Source: Hydrangea macrophylla
Taxonomy: Eukaryota; Streptophyta; Magnoliopsida; Cornales; Hydrangeaceae
DNA length: 64,000 nt
Direction: 5' to 3'
Assembly: GCA_033977485.1 (NCBI GenBank)
Contig: CM066985.1
Coordinates: forward strand, 72,277,045 to 72,341,044
The position numbers were made by a program, and so were the translations under genes. The notes below the pieces were generated by a model. That model was not told the DNA's origin and searched no databases. It saw only the letters and a list, made by a program, of their open reading frames with translations. Position 1 is the first letter of the stretch, and the number at the start of each line of letters is the position of its first letter. Below, piece by piece: positions 23,075 through 35,732 of this stretch.

Positions 23075-24624
23075 TTAAAAGCCTGAGAATCACATAACAT
23101 AAATAATTACGTTTGGGCAAAAATTACTATGGATTCGAGTTGAAAATATTGGTTCCCTCTACCATATTTGAAAGGAATCCGCCAGCAACCTGATACACCG
23201 CGAATAGTATGACTCGATGGGAAGCCATATACTATCCATCATTTGTTCAGATAGACAATTGCCTTTTAATTTTACTATCCAGGCAATGTACTTTGCCTAA
23301 TAAAATTAAACTGCTGACTTGCTTTGGTCCTATAAATAATAACAGTGACTCAAATGGAGAGGATATTATTATTTATAGCTAAGTGTATACCATCACTTAA
23401 TTCTAGGTCAAGAGTTCCATGAGGAACACCTCTGATGGAGAGGTGACCCACACCAACAATCACCCAAAACATTCTTTTAAATAAGTTTGTACTGATGATT
23501 CCATGATCAACTACATCCGATAGGGAGGATGACAATAGAGCCATCACACAAAGTTAATCATATCATCTACAAACCAGTGGTGGAGACCATGAGATTTTTA
23601 CTTGATAAATTCCCTCTCCCACTTAGAATTTTAAAAAAAATTGAGGGTTATAATTTTTTAGAAAAACTTTTAATTTAATTAATAAAAAATAATGGAATAC
23701 TTGACAAGGATTAATTCATCCTTACTAGTGAAACCCACATGTGTAGATAATAAAATTATTCTATTCTCATGATTTTAGAAAATAAGTACTTATGTTTTCA
23801 AATTATGGAATTAGTTTTATTTCTAAATACACATATAGTTGTCCATTATTTTAAATTAAAATAAATTAAACATGCAGCTAGACATATGAAATAGGTCTAG
23901 GAATAATTATCCATGTTGTTCTATTCATTAAACATGAAACAATAATAATCATTCAATCACACATAAATAAAGAAACCACAATAAAATAGGAATCCCACTA
24001 TTATGGTCAAGCTGCAACTCTTGTGAAGAAATCTTCATTGAACCCGATTAGCTCTATGTCGCCACTACGCAACGGGGGTCGAGCTGCCCAGTCAGCTCAC
24101 GAGGGTCGAGGGGGCAGTACCTCCCGCGGGGTTTCCGGGGCAGCGCCCCGGAAGTTAAATCCGATCTACCATCAGCAACTGCCTTCCAGAACTATTTTCT
24201 GAAACTGCCTTCTAAAACTGCTTCTAGATCGCTTTCGAAAACTGCTTGTAAAACTGCTCTCACAAACCATCTTCACGGATTTACTTGAGATATATTACAT
24301 AAACCCTATGCCTCCGTGAAGGAGTTCACATGTTATATATTTGCAGTAAATTAACCACGCATCAATCAAGCATGGGATCCAATACATACAATTCCTATGC
24401 CTCCATAAAGGAGTTCACATTCTATATCAAAATAGCAATATTAACCACGAATAAACCCATCGTGGGATCCAATCACACAAAACCAGCGACTATAATAGTG
24501 GAATAAGAACGCTGCAAAACAAGGGTTAGCACAGATCTACGTTCTATCCATCCATCAATGCACGCATAAGATCTGTTTTATTGGACAACATGGTTGCTTC
24601 CAACCTATATGCAGAATCAACGTT
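23075..24624 (-). other. copia-1 untranslated leader
   Basis: About 1.55 kb between gag and the primer-binding site without coding sequence. It contains an imperfect ~85-bp direct duplication at about 24302-24475 (shared TATGCCTCC...AAGGAGTTCACAT and GGGATCCAAT) and a GC-rich hairpin-like patch at 24060-24155 with CCGGGGCAGCGCCCCGG. Confidence 0.65.
24302..24475 (-). repeat. Imperfect direct duplication in copia-1 leader
   Basis: Two adjacent units of roughly 85-90 bases, each with CCTATGCCTCC, AAGGAGTTCACAT, TTAACCACG and TGGGATCCAAT in the same order. Confidence 0.75.
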
Positions 24625-24637
24625 GCTCTGATACCAC
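24625..24637 (-). other. copia-1 primer-binding site
   Basis: GTGGTATCAGAGC on the minus strand, abutting the LTR end; typical initiator Met-tRNA site. Confidence 0.85.
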
Positions 24638-25968
24638 TGTTAGGAAACTGCGTTCCCAGAATTCGTTGACATTGCGTATAAGTTGGTACTGCAAAAAAAA
24701 ATTTACGTGAAAACTACAATAACCCTACAAGGGCGGAACTAGGGTTACCTTAAACTGCTAAAACGGATTGCTGTAGTAGACGAATCGAGAACACGGGCTC
24801 GATGACAGCTCATGATCTTCTACCGTATTCCTTTGCTGTCAGAATATCGAACTGAGTGTGGGCTCTTCTGAAATCCTTTCTGTTTTCTGCTCTCCCTCTT
24901 TTACGCTCTCTTTTCTATTCCGAGTTATAATTCTCTATATAGAAAAACGCAAACTGAGAAAAGAGCCAAAGCAGCATATATATAGGCTACGATAGGGACC
25001 ATAAGAAGTCAATAAGGAATAGGCTTCCTTATGGAATTAGGAAACCCTAATTCGAACTGAATCAGATTCCTATTTTCATAAATTATAATTCATACCACTA
25101 AAGAATTATAATTGCACTCCTACCCTTATCTCAAAAATAGATTTCGAGCTCCATGTTATTAAATGCTTATTATCTCCCCATGTTAAGATTACAGATATCC
25201 ATTAATTAAATATAATAACTGACAATCATATTTAATTAATTTCTTAAAATTCCTTGAGTTCCTCTTCTTAACTTATCTGATATGTCAGATACAAAATCCA
25301 CCTGCAGGGTTTGACATAATCAAAACTTATAAGCTTTCTCAAGGGGATATCATCAATCCCAAAATTGAGACATGGATTCCATCATTAATTAATATCCACC
25401 ACACAATTAATATTGCCACCCAATCCAATGAGATATTGACCCATTTAAGGATCTCACCCTTTTTAGGGATCAAAGTGTAAATATCAAATGTACGTGTCTA
25501 CAAATTAACTTAGGATTTAGAGCATAAGCACTCATAATAGCCATGAGGTATTAATTATCTTATAAGTCAGTATAAAGATAATTACCCCAAGTCAGTCCTG
25601 TTTAATACTCAAAGTGTACCAACATAGTGAGTTGAAACTATACCATTTTTCGTAGTCAAGACAAACCTACTACAACACCATGCTGCAGTCCTACCGATGG
25701 TATGTCCAATCCCATTCAAGACTGTAAACCAAAATCTTACATTCTATAATATCTGATGGCCTAATCTTTCGTGTGTAAGCCGAACTCTACACACCAAACC
25801 ACCTACTATATAGAATGAGAGACACACATGCATGATATTAAATAAATAATGTAATACAAACATTGCCCACACAGATTCTCATAAAAAAAAAAAAAGAATT
25901 AACTGATTTTATTAAATGAATAATAAATCAACTACATAAAGCATGACTTTTAGTATATATCCCTAACA
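24638..25968 (-). repeat. copia-1 5' LTR, complete, 1331 bp
   Basis: Begins TGTTAGG and ends CCTAACA, perfect inverted termini. Its right half matches the truncated LTR at 11141-11867. Immediately to the right the gypsy-2 LTR resumes in mid-sequence, so copia-1 inserted into that LTR. Confidence 0.9.
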
Positions 25969-26946
25969 AGCCAATTCCACACAAACAACCAAAACATAGA
26001 AATTACATAGAGTTTCTCCCAATTCAACTCTAAACTACCAAAATACAAGTTGAAGGATCTAAGTTCCATGGTTACAACCAAATTACCTACATTGTTATTA
26101 AAGAAACTACATTTTACATCATTTTACAAGTTCAAAGGTTTCATAAACATAAATCCCAAATCTCCCCCATCTCTCTCATCTTTCCTATCTTTCCCATCTC
26201 TCCCATCATTTCCTCTCCGGATATTGCTCCGTACCTGCGGTGGTTGTTATTTACCACAACAGAAACAGAAAACGGTTTTCAGTGAATAATCTAAACATGA
26301 TTGAATGCTTAATACATGCAATGCTACAATTAAACACATATCACATACATAATTGCCGAGTCGCCGGTTCTATGGTTCATTCAGACCTGAAGACCTCCTT
26401 TGGTCCTGTGGTCACTTCTATTCCTTGGACTTCCGTATTTATCAGATTCTTCCTCTTCACCACCCTTATTACTCCCAACAATGAACCATTTTCCCTGTAC
26501 CCATTGATTACCACGTAAGCATATAAGCATAAAAATTCTCATATAGTTAACATGCAATCTTACAATAACACATCTTTATAAATTCTAAACATGAATTTTC
26601 ATCTCTAACCACCATTGAAGCATTAAACACATTTAGGCACAATCAACTTTAGTTAGAAAACTCACCTCTCATAGATTTTACCCAATTTAAGCCAATATAT
26701 GTAGAATTTCACCAAATTCAAGCTCAATTCCTACTCCAAAGTAAATCCTACAAGAATTCGGCAATGGTGTGTTACCGATTAGCGTGAGCTACCAAATTAC
26801 AATGATTAAAACGTAAATTAAAGGTATAGAAATGATCGTCTCACCTCCACGAGTCCGAAAACGGCTTCCGTTCGCAAATTGGACATCGGACGGCGACGGA
26901 ACGGCGAATTAATGGTGTCGGTGTTGCGGAATCTCGTCGTCTCTCT

Positions 26947-26982
<36 letters not shown>

Positions 26983-27572
26983 TTTCTGTAATTTAGTGAG
27001 AACTCTCACCCTACGTTGACACATACACACACATGCATCATATGTTGAGGTGTCAAAGCCTCTTTTTCCATCTTTTTCATTTACACCCCCAAAACTCTTA
27101 AGTTCCTATTATGAAATCCACAAAACATTCCATTAACTACCCAATTATCTAATGAGTGTTTGTCTAAGTCCCGTATGGGTCCCAACGTGGGTCCCACATA
27201 TTTTGTGAAATTGTTATCGTACCTACTACTTATGAATCATTTTTCGTGTATACCCTTATGTGAGTATCCAAACTAACACCAAATGCTAACATATAACATT
27301 TTAATATGATAGCATTCTTAACAAATATTCATGTAATCATGTAAATGCATTTAACAGATAAAATGAAAATTTATTTTATCCAGGCCCTTCACTGGGTCCC
27401 ACTTCATTAACTGTCTCTCCTCACTGGGGACCTTTCCAAATGGTGCCCTTCTCTGAACACTTTTTCCATGGGCGAGTTGAAGCCTTCCCTTAATCCATTT
27501 TATACACTAATTTTACTAATCAATGCATATAAAAATAATAATTAACCCTTTTTCCCGGATGCGGGTGTTACA
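25969..27572 (-). repeat. gypsy-2 3' LTR, truncated by copia-1
   Basis: Matches 33013-34624 at about 96% (some 18 substitutions in the first 450 bases by eye). It ends GGGTGTTACA at 27572. The missing outer ~760 bases are not found left of copia-1, so they were deleted. A (CT)n run lies at about 26955-26978. Confidence 0.88.
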
Positions 27573-27588
27573 TTTCTCCCTCCCTAAA
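27573..27588 (-). other. gypsy-2 polypurine tract
   Basis: TAGGGAGGGAGAAA on the minus strand directly before LTR start TGTAACACCC. Confidence 0.75.
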
Positions 27589-27619
27589 AGGGAGTTTGGT
27601 CCCCAAACTTACTCTTACC

Positions 27620-30600
27620 TTAGGAATCGAAGAGATGCGGGTACTTGGCTCGAATCTCATCCTCTCGTTCCCAAGTTGCTTCCTCGACGGAATGGCTCTG
27701 CCATTGAACCATTACTAAGGGAATCACCTTGGTTCTCAATACTTGGTCTTTTCTATCAAGAATTTGTACCGAATGCTCCACATAAGTCATATCCTCTCGA
27801 ATCTCTAACGGCTCTGGAATAATGACATGTCTTGGATTTGACACATAACGTCGAAGCATCGACACGTGGAACACATTATGAACATTCTTTTTAACTCTTG
27901 AGGCAATTCCAATCGATAGGCTAATGGTCCAACTCTGTTAAGAATCAAATACGGTCCAACATATCTCGGGTTAAGCTTACCCCGTTTACCAAAACGTGTT
28001 ATACCTTTCGAAGGTGACACTTTCAAGAAGACATACTCACCCACTTCAAACTCCAACGGTCTTCTACCCGTATTTACATAACTTTTATAACGACTTTGAG
28101 CTATTTATAACCACTGTTTAATCAATCTAATCATGTCAGTAGTAATTTGTACTATCTTCGGTCCCAAAAGCTACTTTTTACGAACTTCTGTCCAACAAAC
28201 CGGTGATCTACACTTTCTTCGATACAATGCCTCGTAAGGCGCCATGCCGATACTAATTTGAAAACTGTTATTGTAAGAGAACTCGATTAGAGGCAAGTGT
28301 GTCTCCCAATCAGCCTTGAAGTCCATAATACATACTCTTAACATGTCTTCTAGAATCTGAATCACCCTTTCTGACTAACCATCGGTCTGGGGATGAAATG
28401 CAGTACTAAAGTGTAAAGTTGTCCCCATAGCCCTCTATAAACTCTCCCAAAATCTTGATACAAATTGGGTATCACGGTCTGACACTATCGAAACCGGTGC
28501 TCCATGAAGCCGAATAATTTCCCGAATGTAAATCTCTGCAAGTTTCGATGGATCTTTGGTCTTCATAGGTAGAAAATGGGCTGACTTAGTCAACCAGTCA
28601 ATAACCCAAATACTATCATTTGATTTCTGAAATTTTAGAAATCCCGATACGAAATCCATTGTAATATGCTCCCACTTCCATTTTGGTATTTCTAAAGGAT
28701 GAAGTTCCCCTCCAGGTCGTTGATGTTCCATTTTTACTTTTTGGCATGTCATGCATTTAGCAACAAATTCTGCTACTTCCTGCTTCATGCCACTCCACCA
28801 ATAAATGTCTCGCAAGTCTCGATACATTTTGGCACTACCCGGATGTACTAAATATCTTGTACTATGAGTTTCTTTTATAACTTTATATCTTAAATCTCTA
28901 ACCTTAGGAACACATAAATGGTTGATGTATCTCAAAACACTGTCGAAGCTCCCTCATGTAACTCATCTACAATTTTCTTGAATTCTAGGTCTAAAAGCTG
29001 ATTAGTCTTGATTTCACCAATTAAACTCGGTTGTGCCACAATCGCAGCCATTAAACCACCTCTAATTTTAGGAATGACTTCAAGTTCTAATTGTTCAAAT
29101 TCTTTCACTAGCTCCTCCTGTGCTGTTAAGGCATAAGCTATGTTTTTCGACGACTTTCGGCTTAAGGCATTGGCAACTACATTGGCCTTTCCTGGGTGAT
29201 ATTGTATCTTCAAATCATAATCTTTCATAAGTTCCAACCACCTCCTTTGTCGCATGTTAAGATCTCTCTGAGTGAATAGATATTTTAGACTTTTATGATT
29301 GGTAAAGATTTCACAAGTCTCTCCGTATAAATAATGCCTCCAAATCTTCAAAGCGAAGATCAGCGCTGCTAACTCCAAGTCATGTGTCGGGTAATTTCTC
29401 TCGTGAGGTCTTAACTGTCGTGAAGCATAAGCTATCACTTTGTCATCTTGTGTTAGCACGCATCCCAAGCCTTGGTGAGAGGCATCACTATAAATTCTAA
29501 AATTTCCGGTACTTATTGGAATTGTGAGTATCAGTGCTGTTGTTAATTTCTCCTTCAATGCTAAGAAGCAATCTTCACACTCCTTATTCCACTCAAACGG
29601 TACGTCTTTCTTCATCAATCTCGTCATCGGAGTTGCAATTCTAGATAAATCTTTGACAAATCTTCTGTAGTATCCGGCTAACCCCAAGAAACTTCGAATC
29701 TCTGACACATTTATCGATCTTGACCAATTCATTACAGCTTCAATCTTTTGTGTCTCCTTAGAGATCACGTGCCCTAGGAAAGTGACACTTGTTAACCAAA
29801 ACTCACTTTTTTTCAATTTTCCAAATAATTGCTTTTCTCGAAGTCGTTGCAAAAATAATCTCAAGTGTTGTTCATGCTCCTCTGGACTTTTGGAATAAAT
29901 GAGAATATCGTCAATAAAAACTATCACAAACTCATCCAAATACGATTTGAACACCTGATTCATTAAATCCATGAAAGCTGCAGGCACATTAGTAACCCCA
30001 AACGGCATCACTAGAAATTCATAGTGCCCATAGCGGGTCCTAAAGGCTATCTTCTCTACATCCCCAGCTTTAACTTTCAGTTGATGGTATCCAGATCTTA
30101 AATTAATTTTTGAGAATACTTGAGCTCCTTGAAGCTGATCGAAGAGATCGTCAATATGTAGCAACGGGGACTTGTTCTTGATTGTTACCTTGTTGAATTC
30201 CCGGTAATCGATGCACATCCGCATTGCAACATCCTTCTTCTTCACAAATAACACCGGTGCACCCCACGGAGACACACTAGGCCGAATGAAACCCTTATCG
30301 ATCAGTCCTTGCAACTGAGTCTTCAACTCTTTCAACTCAACTGGTGCCATTCGATACAGTGCTCGTGATATCAGTTGAGTCCCTGGCATGACATCAATAC
30401 CAAACTCAATCTCTCGGTCAATTAACACACTAGGCAACTCCTCCGGAAATACATCCGAAAATTCCCTAACTACCGGAATATCTTCAAGTTTTAAATCAGG
30501 GCTCTAGTATCAAGTATACTACATAGAAATCCCTGACAACCCTTCTTTAACAAACGACAAGCCTCAATGGCTGACACAATATATGGTGGTGCTATAACTC

Positions 30601-32036
30601 CCTTGCCTTGAAAATAAAATACTTCTTGATTCGGAATACGGAATACTACCCCTTTGTTGTTGCATGATTAGCCGCTGACCAATCCATACCCAATATAACA
30701 TCGAAGTGTTGAATAACTAATGGTACCAAATCAACAATCAATTCCTTACCATTCAAGTTAATCTCACATTTATGAAATACACCCAAACTAACCAATAAGG
30801 CCCCCGATGGTATTATAATAGATAAATCATAGTCTAAGAACTCTAATGGCTTATCTAGTTGCTTAGCGAAGTGATGTGATACGAATGAGTATGTGGATCC
30901 CGAGTCTATGAGTACATTTGCTAAATGCGAGCATATGGGAACCATACCTGAAACAACAGTATCAGCTGAAGTGGTCTCTCTTGGCCTGAGTTGATACGTT
31001 CTTGCCTCCCGCTACTCTCTCCTTGGAGGTTGTTGAGTAGGTCTTGGTGTAATAGAACTTGCCGCATACGACCCAAAACCTGAAGCTCTTTAATGCTTTG
31101 TAGGACAATCTTTCGCTTGGTGCCCCAACTCTTTGCATGTAAAGCATCGACCCCTCATAACCACATTCTGATTTGGATAATTTCTTACTATATGTCCTGT
31201 TGTCGGCAAATGTTACAAGTGATCAGGTTTGAAAGTTGATTGCATTGCCCCCAATGAAATTTCTGACAAATTGAGAACCTTGGTTTGTTCCCACTAGAAC
31301 CACCGCCACTACTGATCGATGAACCTCTCGGCCTCTGCATCTTTGCACTACCTTGGCCGCTGAATTGACTCGATCCCATTCTCTTGCTTTGTTGTCTTGG
31401 TGGTTATGGCATACTTGAAGTAAACCCAAGATCTCTCTCGGCAATGGAGGCAATATCAAGTGCCTTAGCAAACGTCTCCGGTCGGAACATGGTCACTCGT
31501 CCCCGGATGTCACTTCGTAGTCCCGCCACAAATTTCCTTGCCTTCACTTTTTTAGTTGTTATCATATCCCCCGCAAACCTTTCCAAACTCGTGTATTGCG
31601 TCACATAGTCCCGAACTGACTTTCCCCCTTGTACCAATTCCATAAACTCCTGTGCTTTTTGATCTCCAAATGATTTTGGAAAGTATTGCTCATTAAATAT
31701 CTCAAGGAATTGATTCCAAGTAGTTGGTTGACCCGGGCCTATCTTGGTATGCCACCAATATTGCGCTTCATCCTTTATCGTATCGGTGGCAAATAGAACT
31801 TTCTGTTCCTCCGTACATGGTAACACCCTAAAGATTTTCTCCATATCAGAAATCCAGAAGTTTGCCCTCATTGGATCGGCTTCCCCATGGAATATCGTTG
31901 GATTTTGCTTGTGAAATTTCGAGATAGTGACAACTTCCTCCCTCGGATTTGGGTTCAGTTGTACCGGTCTTTCTTCGACTACATGAGTTTCGGCGACTCG
32001 AACCAATCCTTCAATTACTCTTTCAACTCGTTCCAT
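27620..32036 (-). pseudogene. gypsy-2 gag-pol polyprotein, broken
   Basis: Same domain order as gypsy-1, in pieces. gag 32036-31404 (FHGEADP, QYFPKSFGD); a zinc-knuckle region follows with several breaks. Protease at about 30945-30646 keeps Asp-Ser-Gly (LIDSGSTYSF). Reverse transcriptase-RNase H, 30437-28932, is open and keeps FIDD, but three conserved Asp are Asn: FSKINLRSG (codon 30102-30104), FTNHKSL (29298-29300) and VVANALS (29169-29171). The integrase zinc finger is intact (HSTRYLVHPG, CMTCQKVK); the core has a Gln-to-stop near 28375 and further breaks. The chromodomain-like end is at 27874-27620 (VEEATWEREDEIRAKYPHLF). A chromovirus related to gypsy-1 but a separate family by LTR sequence. 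Confidence 0.9.
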
Positions 32037-32238
32037 TGGTTTGAGGTGTCACCTCTAGACATAATGCCTGGCACCCACATTATTACACACACACACACGC
32101 TACTTTAAACAAACACATGACATGCTAATCAACATTGAAAGCATGCTAAGTAAATGTGTATGCATGTTTATGCAACTACGTGTTGTTGTGTGCACACTAC
32201 GCGTCGTACGTCTCTCGCCCCAAAGGCTCTAGCCTATT

Positions 32239-32250
32239 ACTCTGATACCA
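32239..32250 (-). other. gypsy-2 primer-binding site
   Basis: TGGTATCAGAGT on the minus strand, five bases inside the LTR; initiator Met-tRNA type with one change. Confidence 0.75.
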
Positions 32251-32540
32251 AAAATTGTTATACCACAACCCGTCCCAGCGGATTAGGACACGTATAATAA
32301 GACTAAATGCACCAAAACATACACTAATTAGGAAGGAAATGTGGATTTAAACCACTTAAAAGAACTTTATTGTGACAAAAATAACCCCAAGGGAAAAATG
32401 GTCATTAATAAGTATATCAAATTTTTATACCAAAAGATAGGTTTTGAGTCCCGATTCTAACGCAAAAAATGGTGCGCGAATTTGAGTTTTCTAGAAAAAG
32501 ATATGCGTGTTTCTGTAAAAGCGAACGGTTAAGAAAAACA

Positions 32541-32652
32541 GGGGCGGATCGATCCGCCCACAAAATCCGGATCGATCCTACTTGTTAATTTCTCACAAAA
32601 TGTCCCCAGGAAGGGCCGGATCGATCCACCCTTTGCACTCGGATTGATCCGG
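32541..32652 (-). repeat. Palindrome cluster CGGATCGATCCG
   Basis: Four copies (GCGGATCGATCCGC, CCGGATCGATCC, CCGGATCGATCC, CGGATTGATCCG) in 112 bases, about 290 bases from the U5 end of the LTR, the same relative place as the gypsy-1 cluster. Confidence 0.88.
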
Positions 32653-33982
32653 GTTCCTGCAGAGCAGTTTCTGCTGCTACAATTTTTAAAACATACCCAA
32701 AACATTCCAAACCTCATGAAAACTTCAAGAAACTTTTATGAAACATTTCAAACACATTTTTAAACATTCCTAAACATTAACCAAGCATGGAAAAAAACAT
32801 AAACATAGCCATAATTCAACCAATTCAATTATGAACTCAATTCCTTTGGAACAACACAAACTTTGAAACTTTGAAGCTCACTTCTAATCAAAAGTTCATT
32901 AAACTTGGTTGACATGAACTCAAAGCCATACAAACATATATATAACAAATGGAACATGTCCACAACACTTGCGACACTACTCGGACTTGCCGGAAAGGTC
33001 CAAGTTAGCCACTTCCACACAAACAGCCAAAACATAGAAATTACATAGAGTTTTTCCCAATTCAACTCTAAACTACCAAAATACAAGTTGAAGGATCTAA
33101 GTTCCATGGTTACAACCAAATTACCTATATTGTTATTAAAGATACTACATTTTACATCATTTTACAAGTTCAAAGGTTTCATAAACATAAATCCCAAATC
33201 TCCCCCATCTCTCTCATCTCTCCTATCTTTCCCATCTCTCCCATCATTTCCTCTCCGGATATTGCTTTGTACCTGCGGTGGTTGTTATTTACCACAACAG
33301 AAACAGAAAACGGTTTTTAGTGAATAATATAAACATGATTGAATGCTTAATACGTGCAATGCTACAATTAAACACATATCACATACATAATCGCCGAGTC
33401 ACCGTTTCTATGGTTCATTTAGACCCGAAGACCTCCCTTGGTCCCTTGGTCACGTGGTCACTTCTATTCCTTGGACTTCCGTATTTATCAGATTCTTCCT
33501 CTTCACCACCCTTATTACTCCCAACAATGAACCATTTTCCATATACCCATTGATTACCACGTAAGCATATAAGCATAAAAATTCTCATATAGTTAACATA
33601 CAATCTTACAATAACACATCTTTATAAATTCTAAACACGAACTTTCATCTCTAACCACCATTGAAGCATTAAACACATTTAGGCACAATCAACTTTAGTT
33701 AGAAAACTCACCTCTCACAGATTTTACCCAATTTAAGCCAAGATATGTAGAATTTCACCAAATTCAAGCTCAATTCCTACTCTAAAGTAAATCCTACAAG
33801 AATTCGGCAACGGCGTGTTATCGATTAGCGTGAGCTACCAAAATTACGATGATTAAAATGTAAATTAAAGGTATAGAAATGATCGTCTCACCTCCACGAG
33901 TCTGAAAACGGCATCAGTTCTCGAATTAGACTTCGGACGGCGACGGAACGGCGAATTAACGGTGTCGGTGTTATGGAATCTC

Positions 33983-33985
33983 GTC

Positions 33986-34031
<46 letters not shown>
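33983..34031 (+). repeat. CT microsatellite
   Basis: (CT)n of about 48 bases in the gypsy-2 5' LTR; the other LTR has a shorter run at 26955-26978. Confidence 0.9.
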
Positions 34032-34036
<5 letters not shown>

Positions 34037-34624
34037 TTTCTGTAATTTAGTGTGAACTCTCACCCTACCTTGACACATATACACACATGCATCATATGTT
34101 AAGGTGTCAAAGCCTCTTTTTCCATCTTTTTCATTTACACCCCCAAAACTCTTGAGTTCCTATTATGAAATCCACAAAACATTCCATTAACTACCCAATT
34201 ATCTAATGTGTTTGTCTAAGTCCCGTATGGGTCCCAACGTGGGTCCCACATATTTTGTGAAATTGCTATCGCACCTACTAGTTGTGAATTATTTTCCGTG
34301 TATACCCTTATGTGAGTATCCAAACTAACACCAAATGCTAACATATAACATTTCAATATGAAAGCATTCTTAACAAATATTCATGTAATCATGTAAATGC
34401 ATTTAATAGATAAAATGCAAATTTATTTTATCCGAGCCCTTCACTGGCTCACACTTCATTAACTGTCCCTCCTCACTGGGGACTATTCCAAATGGTGTCC
34501 TTCTCTGAACACTTTTTCCATGGGCGAGTCCAAGCCTCCCCTTAATCCATTTTATACACTAATTATATTAATCAATGCATATAAAAATGATAATTAACCC
34601 TTTTTCCCGGGTACGGGTGTTGCA

Positions 34625-35194
34625 ACCGAGCAGTTCTACTCAGCCTCTATCTCGAGCGGTATATGCGCGAGACTCGACCAACAGGTCGGGAAGACCGCAC
34701 AGGCACGACTCGTCATGGGGACAGCTCAAGCAGGTCCTGAGGCATGGTCCAGGATGTTCCAACCAGATTCCTACTCAAGTTAGAAGATTAATGGATAACT
34801 AAGGTTGCTTCCTAATCCAATTAGGACCCCATGATTGATGCCAATCAATCCTAAATCAAATTGCATTACCTAATCTGCATAGTTTCCTTGTACGAATGTG
34901 TCTCTTGTATCTATAAAAGAGACCACTCACCTCCTTTAGGGGGGGCCAACTTTTCAGTCTGCATAGCACCTCTATAGCAATCATCACCACGCCCGCCCGA
35001 CCTACGATAGCTCCAAACTATTGTTGGTTCAGCATAGGTCACCGGCCTTTTACAGTATAGTGAACATGTTTAGACACACATGTGGACGTAGGTTCCTTCA
35101 TTAACAGGGTCGAACCACATACAAAAAACCAGTCTCTCACTCTATCTCTCCTTAATCTGCTCTATAAATCTCTAACCAAATTTTGGCATCATCA
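34625..35194 (+). repeat. Tat-like LTR, copy C (3' LTR of the outermost element)
   Basis: Homologous to copies A and B but lacks the first ~30 bases because gypsy-2 inserted there. It ends GGCATCATCA at 35194, followed by CCGTC (35195-35199), matching the CCGTC before copy B. It differs from copy B by roughly 10%. Confidence 0.8.
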
Positions 35195-35288
35195 CCGTCT
35201 TTACGAACATATATTTTTAAAGACCTTAACTCATACCTAAACTTTAGAATGAAAAAAAAAACAAAATAATAAAAACTTAACTCATTGG

Positions 35289-35724
35289 TAGGGTGTAAAA
35301 AAGCATGGTTCGACGGGCAGCCCGAAAAAAGGGCCTTAAGCCCGGCCCTAGCATCCTGAGTAGGGTTTGGGTTTATCTCTTGAAGACCAAACCCGGCCCA
35401 AATCCCGACTAGAAGTTTTCCAACAATAAAAATATTGATAGTTTTTAGGTATTAAAAGTATAAAAAATTGCAAGTTGGTATATTGAAAGTTATTTCCAAC
35501 TTATAAAAAAATGGCTACATATATAATAGTATTTATACCATTTTAGGATAAATTTATAGCACTCAATTAGACTCTACCTTAGGGCCTAGGGCCTAGATTA
35601 TGAACTCTTAAGCTCAGACCGACCCCGTTCTAGCCTGAAAAGAGACATGAGCACGTGAAGTAAAGCCCAAACATGATCAATGTTAGGTTTGTCCTGACTC
35701 GACAGGCCAATTTTGACATCCCTA
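35289..35724. mobile_element. hAT-type MITE, 436 bp
   Basis: Ends TAGGGTGT... and ...ACATCCCTA, flanked on both sides by CTCATTGG (35281-35288 and 35725-35732), an 8-bp duplication as for hAT elements. The interior is GC-richer than its surroundings (GCCCGGCCC-type words). No coding sequence. Confidence 0.8.
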
Positions 35725-35732
35725 CTCATTGG

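Larger units (their letters stand above)
32256..34624 (-). repeat. gypsy-2 5' LTR, complete, about 2.37 kb
   Basis: Begins TGTTATACCACAACCCG and ends GGGTGTTGCA. It carries the GGATCGATCC cluster at 32543-32652 and a (CT)n run at 33983-34031. The right end abuts Tat-like LTR copy C, so gypsy-2 inserted about 30 bases into that LTR. Confidence 0.88.

Noticed and set aside
26050..26289. 79-codon frame repeated at 33088-33327
   Set aside because: The same reasoning: the two gypsy-2 LTRs.
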